This document shows positions 55,132 to 64,000 of a stretch of 64,000 bases of DNA, piece after piece; positions within the stretch are counted from its first letter, which is position 1; each line of letters opens with the position of its first letter. The stretch spans positions 2,445,874 through 2,509,873 of the forward strand of contig SDUX01000002.1 of assembly GCA_008729055.1 (NCBI GenBank), read 5' to 3'. The notes below the pieces were generated by a model. It ran no database searches. It was not told the origin of the DNA and saw only the letters and a list, made by a program, of their open reading frames with translations. This stretch comes from Pyropia haitanensis. Taxonomy: Eukaryota; Rhodophyta; Bangiophyceae; Bangiales; Bangiaceae. Position numbers and translations under genes: made by a program.

Positions 55132-55425
55132 GTCTTCGATGTATCCAATAAAAGGACGTCCTGGAGATTCATTATCGTGCCTTTCAGGATGTTCAATGGG
55201 ACTCGATGGGACCTCGATAGGGTTTAGCCTAGGACCGACGATGCTGAGCGAGGGCGTCCTCGACTCGCTGTCCCCACGCTCGATGCGGTGCGCTCGTGGC
55301 CGCCGCCGCGGTAGGGGCGCTCGCCGCGCGCGGGGGGGGGCGCGTGGCGGCCACGGGGGCGGCCGCAGCGGCGTTCGTCCTCGCCTCCGGCGCCCGCTCC
55401 TGGACCAGCGCCGCCGGTGGCACTG
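55132..55425. other. GC-rich gap between two mobile elements
   Basis: About 300 bases. A plus-strand frame from 55296 reads as an Ala-rich hydrophobic stretch, but it runs into the foldback element. Nothing supported. Confidence 0.4.
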
Positions 55426-55445
55426 TGGCCAGCTGCCAACACGGG

Positions 55446-56376
55446 GAAACACTCCGCTCCGACTCGAGACATTTACGCTCCGCATCGAGAGCTTTACGCT
55501 CCGGGTCCGTCCTGGGGCACGGTGAGGGCTTCCATCCTGCGGCTGGGGCGGACCCTCTCCGCCTCGAGTCTTAACCGTGGACCTATAGGATGCGCGCAAT
55601 CTACCCGGGACCACACGGTGGGGGTCGAATTTGAGGCTCTCATTCACTCCGCTGCGACGACCTGAACCGCAGATTCACGCCACCGTCGCCCGCTGGCCTA
55701 TATCTCGCGCGTCCCATTCTCGACAGGATCAGGCCGCACACATGCCACGTTGCGCGCTTTTCCAAAAGTCATGCGTGCCGGATCTCGAAACCTTTCGCCT
55801 GAAAAACGCCCCCGCCCCGCGCCCCCGGGGCCCCCCGCGCGCCCGCGGGGCGCCCGCGCCGCCCGCGCCGCCCGCGCCGCCGCCCGCGCCGCCCGCGCCG
55901 CCCGCGCCGCCGCCCGCGCCGCCCGCGCCGCCCGCGCCGCCGCCCGCGCCGCCGCCCGCGCCGCCCGCGCCGCCGCCCGCGCCGCCCGCGCCGCCCGCGC
56001 CGCCCGCGCCGCCCGCGCCGCCCGCGCCGCCCGCGCCGCCCGCGCCGGCGCCGCCGGCGCCCGCGTCGCGCCCGCGCCGGCCGCGCCCGCGCGGCCCCCG
56101 CGCCGCTCCCGCGCCGGGCGCGGCCGCGCCGCGCCAGCGCCGCCCGCGCCGCGCCAGCGACGCCCGTGCGCGCGCGCCTGCGCGTGCAATGCCTGTGCGC
56201 GCGTCCGCGCACACGCCGTCCGCACCCGCGCCGTCCGCGTCCGCGCCGCTGGCGCCCGCGCCGCGCCGCGCCACGAGCGTCGCTACGAAAAATCCGGGCC
56301 TCGCGGACCTGGCCCTTCTCTCTTCACTTCCGTCGGTTACAGTACTCTTCATGGACGCTCTCACCCAGTACAGGCA
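55446..56376 (+). repeat. Left inverted arm of the foldback-like element
   Basis: 931 bp. It contains a 9-bp GCCCGCGCC minisatellite at about 55850-56060, interrupted by extra GCC triplets, flanked by unique arm sequence shared with the right arm. Confidence 0.75.
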
Positions 56377-56758
56377 ACCTTAACCCCTCCCTAATTTTCA
56401 TTAACCCACCCTTAAGTGGCTCTAACCACCCCCTAAACGGCCCTAAGTGGCCTTAGCAACCTTAACCCCCCACTACTTTTCATAAACCCACCCCTAAGTG
56501 GCCCTAACCACCCCCTAAACGGCCCTAAGTGGCCTTTGCAACTTTAACCCCTCCCTAATTTTCATTAACCCACCCCTAAGTGGCCTTAACCACCCCCTAA
56601 ACCGCCCTAAGTGGCCTTAGCAACCTTAACGCCCCACTACTTTTCATGAACCCACCCCTAAGTGGCCCTAACCACCCCCTAAACGGCCCTAAGTGGCCTT
56701 AGCAACCTTAACCCCTTTCTAATATTCATTAACCACCCCCGAAAAGGCTTAATAACCC
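56376..56758 (+). repeat. 82-bp satellite in an A-B-A-B order
   Basis: Units start at 56376, 56458, 56540, 56622 and (partial) 56704, exactly 82 bp apart. Units 1 and 3 share CTCCCTAATTTTCATTAACC; units 2 and 4 share CCACTACTTTTCAT. The true period is therefore a 164-bp dimer. CCCTAA and CCTAAGTGGCC occur several times per unit. Confidence 0.85.
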
Positions 56759-57671
56759 TTAATTTCAGGAAAAAAGAGGAAAAGTCGCTCTAAAAGTGCT
56801 CAAAAACACGTCCCAAGTCAAATGTTTTGGACATTACATTATCCTCGTTCAACGGCGCGTCTGATGCACGCACTCTCGTGTCGAACGGTTATCATGACCT
56901 CTAGTACTTGGCATGCAAGCGTCGATTTGGCCCGTTTGCGGGACATCTCCACCCACAGTGACTCGGGATCGTGTCCGTTTCTGCATCTGATGCCTGTACC
57001 CTCTGCGCATGAGCCGGACGGACCTCCATGCCAGGTCCGGTTATCATCGGACATCATGCGGCGACGCAAGGCCCGTACAGGTGCCAAAATCGGGGGTACA
57101 CGTCTTTACGGTGCCATAACGGGCGTCCCCGACCTTTGCACACCGATTTTCTTGCTTCCCCAGTGGATGCGCACCATCGACTTGCCCTGACCAAGTTTTG
57201 GTTCGAATATTGTAAATTGGTCACTCCTGAGCCCCGACATGGTGCCTTGTGGTGTCTTATTGCAGAAGACAGGCAGACAGCTGAGCGTCAAGTGGCGTAT
57301 CCGTACAACCCATCAAGTCGGGTTCGACAAAATCGATGGAGGGCTCCTCAGTGGGATGCAAGATGGCGGAAACCCCGGTAGGACCGGTCCCCCGGTCATT
57401 TTGGGGTCCCTGGGGACCCCCTCCAGAATCCCCCAGGAGGGCCTTTCCGCGCAGGTGGCCAAGTGCTACGCTGCGGGAACGACTGTAGGACAACCTGGGA
57501 AAGGTCTATGAAGTTGGAGAGCTCGAGAAATGACCTCAGGAGTGTCTCGAACGTCTAATTCTACCCTAAACACCCCCGAATGGGCCTTAGCCGTAATATC
57601 GGCGACTTAACCCGACTTGCGCGCGTACTAAGTCCCCCTAATAAGCTTCATATTAAGCCTAAAAAGCTCTT

Positions 57672-58430
57672 GATCCTCCCTAGTGATCCTTATACCACAT
57701 TCATATTTTTTTTTCACCTAATGCACCCCTAATGACGCCTAATGAGGCCTAAGTCACCTGAACCCAGCGTAATATTTCCCTAATGACCTGAAGTTCAGCC
57801 TAACCCACATCGAATGACCCCTAATGCAAACTTAACACGTTCCAAGTCCCACTTAAACCAAGAAAACGACTTAAAAAATTAGCCTTCATGGGCTTTTGAT
57901 CCTCCCTAATGATCCTTATACCACCTTCATTTCACCCAATCGACCTTAACCCACGCCTAACCCACCCTCAACCCACCTAACCATCCCGTAATCTCTCTAA
58001 TGTACCCCTAATCACCTTAACTGAACCCAAACCACCCCCCAAATGGCCGAATGTAGCCCTAATGGGGCCTTAATGACCCGAAATTGGCACTTAGTTGTGA
58101 ATGTGGACTTATAATGCGCCCTAATGGGCCTCTGATCCTCCTTAGTGATCCTTATACCACATTCATTTCACCTCATCGACCTTAACCCACGCCTAACCCA
58201 CCCTCAACCCACCTCACCATCCCCTATCCACCCTAATGTGCCCCGAATGTGCCCAAGTTAATCCGAATCACCCCCTAAGTAGCCTAATGTGGCCCTCATG
58301 AGGCCTTAATGGCCTTAAAGTCGAACTTAGTTGTGTATTTGGACTTAAAGTGGGTCCTAATAGGCCCTTGATCCTCCCTAGTGATCCTTATACCACATTC
58401 ATTTCACGTAATCGACCTCAACTCACGCCT
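57672..58430 (+). repeat. About 235-bp satellite, 3.3 copies
   Basis: GATCCTCC(C/T)TA(G/A)TGATCC followed by TTATACCAC recurs at 57672, 57898, 58134 and 58370 (spacing 226, 236, 236). The following TTCATTTCAC..ATCGACCT and TTAACCCACGCCTAACCCAC blocks are also shared. CCTAA-type motifs are frequent. The last unit abuts the right inverted arm. Confidence 0.85.
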
Positions 58431-58462
58431 CGTCGACGGCATCCCCCAGCCGCTGCCGAGGC

Positions 58463-59674
58463 TGCCTGTACTGGGTGAGAGCGTTCATGAAGAGTACTGT
58501 AACCGACTGAAGTGAAGAGAGAAGGGCCAGGTCCGCGAGGCCCGGATTTTTCGTAGCGGCGCTCGTGGCGCGGCGCGGCGCGGGCGCCAGCGGCGCGGAC
58601 GCGGACGGCGCGGGTGCGGACGGCGTGTGCGCGGACGCACGCCCAGGCATTGCACGAGCGGGCGGCGGGCGCGCGGCGCGCGCGGGCGTCGCTGGCGCGG
58701 CGCGGGCGGGCGGCGCGGGCGGCGGGCGGCGGCGCGGGCGGCGCGGGCGGCGGGGCGGGCGGGCGGCGGGGCGGGCGGGCGGGCGGCGCGGGCGGCGCGG
58801 GCGGCGCGGGCGGCGCGGGCGGCGCGGGCGGCGCGGGCGGCGCGGGCGGCGCGGGCGGCGCGGGCGGCGCGGGCGGCGCGGGCGGCGCGGGCGGCGCGGG
58901 CGGCGCGGGCGGCGCGGGCGGCGCGGGCGGCGCGGGCGGCGCGGGCGGCGCGGGCGGCGCGGGCGGCGCGGGCGGCGCGGGCGGCGCGGGCGGCGCGGGC
59001 GGCGCGGGCGGCGCGGGCGGCGCGGGCGGCGCGGGCGGCGCGGGCGGCGCGGGCGGCGCGGGCGGCGCGGGCGGCGCGGGCGGCGCGGGCGGCGCGGGCG
59101 GCGCGGGCGGCGCGGGCGGCGCGGGCGGCGGGCGGCGCGGGCGGCGCGGGCGGCGCGGGCGGCGCGGGCGGCGCGGGCGGCGCGGGCGGCGCGGGCGGCG
59201 CGGGCGGCGCGGGCGGCGCGGGCGGCGCGGGCGGCGCGGGCGGCGCGGGCGGCGCGGGCGGCGCGGGCGCCCCGCGGGCGCGCGGGGGGCCCCGGGGGCG
59301 CGGGGCGGGGGCGTTTTTCAGGCGAAAGGTTTCGAGATCCGGCACGCATGACTTTTGGAAAAGCGCGCAACGTGGCATGTGTGCGGCCTGATCCTGTCGA
59401 GAATGGGACGCGCGAGATATAGGCCAGCGGGCGACGGTGGCGTGAATCTGCGGTTCAGGTCGTCGCACAGAGTGAATGAGAGCCTCAAATTCGACCCCCA
59501 CCGTGTGGTCCCGGGTAGATTGCGCGCATCCTATAGGTCCACGGTTAAGACTCGAGGCGGAGAGGGTCCGCCCCAGCCGCAGGCTGGAGGCCTTCACTGC
59601 GCACCCCGACGCCCCCGGAGTACAAAACACTCGATGCGGAGCGTAGATGTCTCGTGTCGGAGCGGAGTGTTTCC
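58463..59674 (-). repeat. Right inverted arm of the foldback-like element
   Basis: 1212 bp, the reverse complement of 55446-56376 but longer because its minisatellite is expanded. Its outer edge lies about 580 bp upstream of the start codon at 60256. Confidence 0.75.
58735..59273 (+). repeat. GGCGCGGGC 9-bp minisatellite
   Basis: A nearly perfect 9-bp array, more than 50 copies, with irregular units at the left end and one interruption near 59128. All six frames across it are open, which is a trivial consequence of the unit being a multiple of three without stops. The alternating CGCG core favours Z-DNA or hairpins. Confidence 0.9.
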
Positions 59675-59680
59675 TTGTGC

Positions 59681-60255
59681 TCCAGCTGCTGGCATAGCCG
59701 CACGGGGCGTGCTGCTGGGCAGCCATGCGTGCAAGTGCCGAGGCCGCCCGGCGGCGCCGGCCCCACCGCCAGCGGCGTCGTCGGCGGGCATCCGCCCCCA
59801 ACGGACCGGTGCGTGCAGCTAATGGCGCGGGCTGCCACGTTGAGAGCCCGCCCTCCCCTCGCTCCCCTTGTCATTGTTCGTGGGACGGCTGGACAGCGGC
59901 ACAGACGTTGGCGGCCGCCACTGCGGCTGCCGCCACCGCTGCTGTCACCGCTGCCGGCGGCACGGCAATCGGCACAGTCCCGGCCACGTTGTCCGGATGC
60001 CACCGCGGTGCTGTGCCGCACTGTACCACCGCCGACCGCGATCCTCCCCGCGTTTCCCGCCACCCGTTCCCGAGAAGTCCTTATGAGCAGGCCTGCGTAC
60101 GAGATAATACCCAATCTATGTCCAGTGTACATTCCCCGCCCCTCCCTGCGACCGGCCATTGCTAGTTCTGAGCCTCACCCCTTTCCCCCTCCCCCTCAGA
60201 TCCCTTCTTGCTCCGTGCAACACTGCTGTGCCCTCCCCCGTCCTCAGCCCCCATC
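59681..60255 (+). promoter_or_regulatory. Upstream region of the methyltransferase-PanD gene
   Basis: 575 bases between the foldback element and the start codon. The last 80 bases are strongly pyrimidine-rich (CCTCACCCCTTTCCCCCTCC near 60173), a common leader composition here. No exact promoter motif is assigned. A partial match to TATA-like sequence (GATAATACCC) occurs at about 60103. Confidence 0.35.
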
Positions 60256-61641
60256 ATGACGGGCACCAACGGGGCGGCGTCCCCCACCGACACGGTGCTG
60301 GCACAGTACAACACGGATGAGTCGGCCCAGTTTTACTCGGTCATCATGGGCGACGGCACCGCACACGTGCACTATGGTGTGTACACGTCGCCCGACGACA
60401 CGGTGCGGCAGGCAGTGGCCGCTACGAACACCACTCTCCGCGTCCTTGCCGAGAGCGCAGGCGCCGTCTTTCGCCCCGGCGTGCGGGTGCTGGACCTGGG
60501 CGCCGGCAACGGCGGCACCGCGCACGCGCTCGCCGCCGCTACCGGCTGCTCCGTCACGTGTCTCAACCTGTGCGAGGTGCAAAATGCGGCCAACGAGGCG
60601 GCCGCGGCGGCAGAGGGCCTCTCCTCCCTCATCACGGTCGTGACGGGCTCGTTCGAGGACCTCCCCGCCAACTGGTCCGGCTCGTTTGACGTCGTCTGGT
60701 CCCAAGACGCGATTGTCCACTCATCGGACAAGGGGCGGGTGTGGGCCGAGGCCGCGCGGGTGTTGGTACCCGGCGGTTACGTGGTGCTCAGCGACATTAT
60801 GGCGGCGCCGTCGGCGGCCGACGCGGCGCTTCGCGCGTTCAAGAAGCGGCTGCACGTGGACGAGCTGCTGACGCTCGACGGGTACGAGGCGGGCCTGCGT
60901 GAGGCGGGCGTGTCAACACTCCGCACCCGCGACATGTCGGGCCAGCTGCTGCCAAACTACCGGCGGATGCTCGAGCGGATCACCACCGAGCGCGCCCGCC
61001 TGACCCAATGCTCCGACGCGTACCTCGAGCAGTACGCGGGGCTGCTGCGCGACAACATCAAGGTGCTGTGCGATGGTGAGGCGCAGGCGTGGTGCGCGCT
61101 CGTCGCGCGCAAGAACGGCTTTGCCGCCACCAGCCGCACCGCCTCCGCGGTCGCGCCCGCCAACGGCGTCGCCGCCGCCGCCCCGGCGGCGGCGGGGCCG
61201 CTGGCGAGCGCGCCGGTCAAGCGGTGGGTATCGTCCAAGATCCATGGCGTGCGGGTGACACGCAAGAGCGTGTCGTACCATGGGAGCGTCGGGGTGTCGC
61301 GGACGATCCTCGCCGCGGCGGGTATCACCGAGTATGAGGTGGTGGACGTGGTCAACCTGACCAACGGCGCGCGGTGGACCACCTACGCGCTGGGTATCGA
61401 CGCGGAGGGCGCGTTTTCGCTCAACGGCGGGGGCGCGCGGCTGGGGGAGATGGGTGACGTGTGCGTCATCATGGCGTACGTCGACTCGACTGAGTACAAA
61501 CCCGCGCGGGTGGCCATCTTGGGCGGGGGGAACGTCGTCATTGACGAGTTCGCGTACGAGCATCAGGCGTGCGGCAAGGCCGCGGCCGCGGCCGCGGCCG
61601 CCGAGGCTGCGGCCGTGGCAAACGGCACGGCCGATCGGTAA
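60256..61641 (+). CDS. Fusion of a sarcosine/dimethylglycine-type N-methyltransferase with a PanD-like aspartate 1-decarboxylase domain
   Basis: Predicted 461 residues, single frame, ATG at 60256. Residues 1-290 are a SAM-dependent methyltransferase: motif I VLDLGAGNGG at 78-87, then LNLCEVQN, GSFEDLP and FDVVWSQDAIVHSSD. These are hallmarks of glycine-betaine-pathway sarcosine/dimethylglycine methyltransferases. An Ala/Pro linker (about 292-321) leads to a complete pyruvoyl decarboxylase domain. Aligned to E. coli PanD with the same spacing, Lys9 is K328 (SKIHGVRVT), the self-cleaved Gly24-Ser25 is G343-S344 (YHGS), Arg54 is R373, Thr57-Tyr58 is T376-Y377 (TNGARWTTYA), and Asn72 is N390 (LNGGG). 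The domain should cleave itself at Gly-Ser to make a pyruvoyl group and decarboxylate aspartate to beta-alanine, or cysteate or cysteine sulfinate to taurine compounds. The attached methyltransferase could N-methylate the product. No targeting peptide is seen. Confidence 0.88.
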   Translation: MTGTNGAASPTDTVLAQYNTDESAQFYSVIMGDGTAHVHYGVYTSPDDTVRQAVAATNTTLRVLAESAGAVFRPGVRVLDLGAGNGGTAHALAAATGCSVTCLNLCEVQNAANEAAAAAEGLSSLITVVTGSFEDLPANWSGSFDVVWSQDAIVHSSDKGRVWAEAARVLVPGGYVVLSDIMAAPSAADAALRAFKKRLHVDELLTLDGYEAGLREAGVSTLRTRDMSGQLLPNYRRMLERITTERARLTQCSDAYLEQYAGLLRDNIKVLCDGEAQAWCALVARKNGFAATSRTASAVAPANGVAAAAPAAAGPLASAPVKRWVSSKIHGVRVTRKSVSYHGSVGVSRTILAAAGITEYEVVDVVNLTNGARWTTYALGIDAEGAFSLNGGGARLGEMGDVCVIMAYVDSTEYKPARVAILGGGNVVIDEFAYEHQACGKAAAAAAAAEAAAVANGTADR

Positions 61642-62144
61642 TCCGGACTGCTGTAAACTATTAATGGATGATGTGAGTACAACCGATCAGGCGTGCACGA
61701 TCAGTGACTCACGGTCGGCGGTCGACACATCTGTCTCATGGATGGCGCGAAACTCATCCGTCTTCCATTGGCTGAGGCACGTACGCACTACCGTACGTGC
61801 TCGTGGCCCAGTGGACGACTTTCGCCTCTCACTGCACGGTCGTCTTGCGTGCCGACGATGGGTGAGAGATCCGCGGCGACCTTGTCGTTAGCCGAACCAA
61901 GGGCGCGGGGGGTGGGGGGCGGGGGGGGGGTCATCCCTCCACAACATGACCATGCACCCGCCACACGACGCTCTGCCGGCTTTTTGGCTACCGGTCGGCA
62001 ACCCGCGGCCGCCGCCGCCGTGTCCACGCACCGCCGCTGCTTGCTCGTCTCTCCCCTCCCCCCCTCCCCAGCGTGCAAACGCAACTCCCCTCTCACCACC
62101 TCCGTGTCCGCCACCGCCCACGACACTATGAAAAAGGAGACGTT
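61642..62144. other. Convergent intergenic region
   Basis: 503 bases between the 3' ends of the fusion gene and the PAN protein gene. A G tract lies at about 61908-61930. No gene seen. Confidence 0.5.
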
Positions 62145-63754
62145 TTAGGCGGCGGCCCGCCACCCCCCAATGCTGCCTGGCCCCGCCGACCCGCCGCGCG
62201 CGTCCCCCCCCCACCCGTCCCACTCTCCCCCCTCGTACCCCGACTCGATGACGCCCGACAGCCACTCGACCCCCCCCCGCAGCCGCGGCGGCGACGCCGC
62301 GTCGGCCACCCGCCGCAGCCAGCACTGCCGCGCGACGGCGCTGCGGTAACCCGCCACGCCATACGCCCACACATTGCAGCCGGGCCGGCGGCGGCACGCC
62401 GCCGCACACGCGGCGCACGACGTCATGACCGCGGCGGCGCCGTCGTTGAGGTCCTCCCCGCCATACTGCACGCCCCAGTCGCCCTCGCACGGCGGGTTGG
62501 CAGACGCCTCGCCGCTAATGTAGGGGCTGCTCGCGACCGCGCCCGCGGCCGCGGCGGCCGACTCGGACGCGCGGACGAGCGGCGCGCGCAGCGTGACCGC
62601 CCCGTCGGCGGTGGCGGCCTTTTTGTGCCAGCACTCGCCGGCGGCGGCGCCGCCGCCGGGGGCGCCCCACACCCACGTGTCGCAGCCGGGCGCGCGGCGG
62701 CACGACGAGAGGCAGTCGGCGCAGCTGGCCGCCCGCCACGCGGTGCCGTCGTTGAGGCGGATCCCGTCGAGCTCCCCGCGCACCGCCGCGGTGCCGGGCG
62801 CACACAGCGGCTCGTCACCAAACGGGGAGGCGAGGCCGCCGCGCGAGACGACCAGCCGCGTCTCCTCGGAGCGCTCCGACGCGGCCCCCGGCGGGGGACC
62901 CCGGCCGCCATCCCCGTCGGGGCTGCCCGCCCCACACACCGACGGGGAGGTGACGGCAAAGAGCGTGACACCGCTGTCCTCCTCTGATACCACCCACGTC
63001 ACCGCCATCGTGACGGTGCCCCCATACACGCGGTGGGTGGTGGCCGGCACGGGAAACACCTCCCCTAGCGAGCCGGGTAGCTCCACGTACACCCGAATGT
63101 CCAAGCCGGCCGCCGCCTTGGCCGACCACGTCAGCGTCGCAGAGGTGCTCGCGTAGAGGGTAAGCGTCGTGACCGGCCGCGGCAGCAGCCGCAGCGCCTC
63201 GATGGGCGCCGCCACCCCGCCACACGCGCCATTGTTGGCCACCATCACGGTCACGACGCCCGCCCGCGACGGCTCGGCACAGTCGACGACGAGGTCGGGC
63301 GCGGCGGCCGCCTCGGCGGCGGCCGCGTCGGCCGCCGCGGCCGCCTCGGCCGCCGCGGCGGGCCCGCCATCGGCGGCGGCGGCGGCGGCCACGTCGGCCT
63401 CGGTGGGCCCGTCCAGCGGCGGCGCGCCAGCGGTGGCCGCGTCCGCGGCGGCGGCCTCGCGTCCGGCCGCCGCGTCGGCCTCTGCCGCCACCGCCTCGGC
63501 ATCCGCGTCGGCGGCGGCGGCCTCATCGGCGGCCACGCCGTCGGCGGCGGCGGCGGCTGCCGCGTCGCTGTCGGCGGCCGCCTCGGCGTCGGCCGCCGTC
63601 GCGTCCCCATCGTCGCCCGCGGCGGCGGCCGTGTCAAACGGCGCCGCGGGCGTCACCTGCCGGTCCGTGGCAGCGCGCGCGGTGGTTGGCGGTACGCCCG
63701 CGGGGGCCAGGGGCGGGAACCCCACGGGCCACGCGTCGGCCTCCACGCCGCCAC

Positions 63755-63803
<49 letters not shown>

Positions 63804-63905
63804 GGTCACCTCTGCGGGTAGCCAACCGCCCACCGCGACGGTGACGGCGGTCGTGGCAGCGGCGGCGGCCGCCGCCGCCCCCACCCACCTCCCCCGCCGG
63901 CGCAT
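62145..63905 (-). CDS. Membrane-anchored protein with two PAN/Apple-like modules
   Basis: Predicted 586 residues from the ATG at 63905. The frame remains open upstream toward the window edge, so the N-terminus is not certain. Basic residues (MRRRGRWVG) precede an Ala/Val/Thr hydrophobic segment (about 9-28), a signal anchor. Then comes a long Ala/Asp/Glu-rich stalk (about 85-218) with a polyalanine tract encoded by a GCC array near 63753-63800. A beta-rich region (about 218-320, starting DLVVDCAEPSRAGVVTVMVA) follows. Two PAN-like modules follow, at about 363-430 (CADCLSSCRRAPGCDTWVWG and a CWHKK pair) and about 475-535 (CAACAAACRRRPGCNVWAYG and CWLRR). PAN modules bind carbohydrate or protein ligands, so a cell-surface or wall-binding role is likely. 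No kinase domain is present. Confidence 0.75.
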
Positions 63906-64000
63906 GGGGGAACCCCACCGGCGGCGGCGGCAGCCGCGGCGGCCAGACGCACCGCCGCCCCGAGCCGCCGCCCCGTCCGCTGCGGCGGCCACAGTGGCCG
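63906..64000. other. Window edge
   Basis: The minus-strand frame of the PAN protein continues open here. Too short to judge whether it is coding. Confidence 0.5.

Larger units (their letters stand above)
55426..59680. mobile_element. Foldback-like element of about 4.2 kb with long inverted arms
   Basis: Two inverted arms (55446-56376 and 59674-58463) flank a 2.1-kb core. The outer edges both begin GGAAACACTCCGCTCCGAC, and the inner edges both end near ACCCAGTACAGGC. Outside the GC minisatellite the arms are close to identical: for example, 55750-55835 mirrors 59380-59290. Long inverted repeats with internal tandem repeats of unequal length are the signature of foldback-type transposons. The core has only satellites and small frames (the largest, 122 codons at 56822, has no recognisable domain), so no transposase was found. 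An alternative is a locally inverted duplication flanking satellite DNA. No target duplication is apparent. Confidence 0.6.

Noticed and set aside
56822..57190. A 122-codon frame in the core of the foldback-like element as a possible transposase
   Set aside because: No DDE/D triad, zinc finger or other transposase feature, and it is far too short.
56376..58430. Telomere or subtelomere because of many CCCTAA motifs
   Set aside because: The hexamers are scattered within longer units and never form a tandem hexamer array, and genes continue on both sides.
58423..59801. Long frames reading as Arg/Ala/Pro repeats across the right arm
   Set aside because: They are read-through of a 9-bp array with no stop in any frame; the same happens on both strands and in the left arm. 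No conserved domain and no selection is implied.

Overview
The window reads as nuclear DNA from a compact, extremely GC-rich eukaryote. The most likely source is a bangialean red alga (Porphyra/Pyropia type). This rests on long intron-poor genes with near-saturated GC at third codon positions, many G/C homopolymer runs, simple repeats such as GGC, GGT and CGCGGG, and clearly eukaryotic proteins: eEF1B-gamma, a p47-type Cdc48 cofactor, an augmin subunit, TAN1/THUMPD1 and an ABCC transporter. The taxon is an inference from style and gene content, not from a marker gene.

Layout, left to right. 0-14.3 kb: three genes for glycine-rich proteins (2188-2886 minus, 9185-10126 plus, 13704-14222 plus) around a lysosomal-type histidine acid phosphatase with a membrane anchor (11304-13076 minus). 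14.7-15.9 kb: a short-chain dehydrogenase whose C-terminus is displaced by one base in a G run. 16-22.6 kb: GC-rich sequence with no gene I can defend, plus a cluster of ACGT motifs. 22.7-26.5 kb: a large five-finger C2H2 protein. 28.3-29.5 kb: a right-handed beta-helix protein. 31.75-32.85 kb: a HAUS1-like augmin subunit with two compensating C-run shifts. 33.2-38.2 kb: an ABCC transporter. 39.5-40.75 kb: eEF1B-gamma. 41.3-43 kb: p47/NSFL1C-like gene with one clear 272-bp intron, divergent from a BAR-like gene at 43.6-44.9 kb. 49-50.8 kb: TAN1/THUMPD1.

From about 51 to 59.7 kb the GC content drops and mobile sequence dominates: a 169-bp hairpin element, an 795-bp inverted-repeat element (a second, truncated copy lies at 4.2-4.8 kb), and a roughly 4.2-kb foldback-like element. 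The foldback arms carry a 9-bp GC minisatellite, and its core holds an 82-bp and a 235-bp satellite.

Immediately downstream is the most interesting gene, 60256-61641. A glycine/sarcosine-type N-methyltransferase is fused in frame to a complete PanD-like pyruvoyl aspartate 1-decarboxylase domain, with the Gly-Ser self-cleavage site and the active-site Lys, Arg, Thr, Tyr and Asn all present. Such a protein could make a beta-amino acid or taurine-type amine and N-methylate it, for example aspartate to beta-alanine to beta-alanine betaine, which would be an osmolyte route on one polypeptide. The window ends with a membrane-anchored protein carrying two PAN/Apple-like modules.

Several conserved genes (SDR, HAUS1-like, BAR-like) are intact only if small length errors in G/C homopolymers are allowed, so assembly error is a realistic explanation for those breaks. 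No rRNA, tRNA or CRISPR array was recognised.
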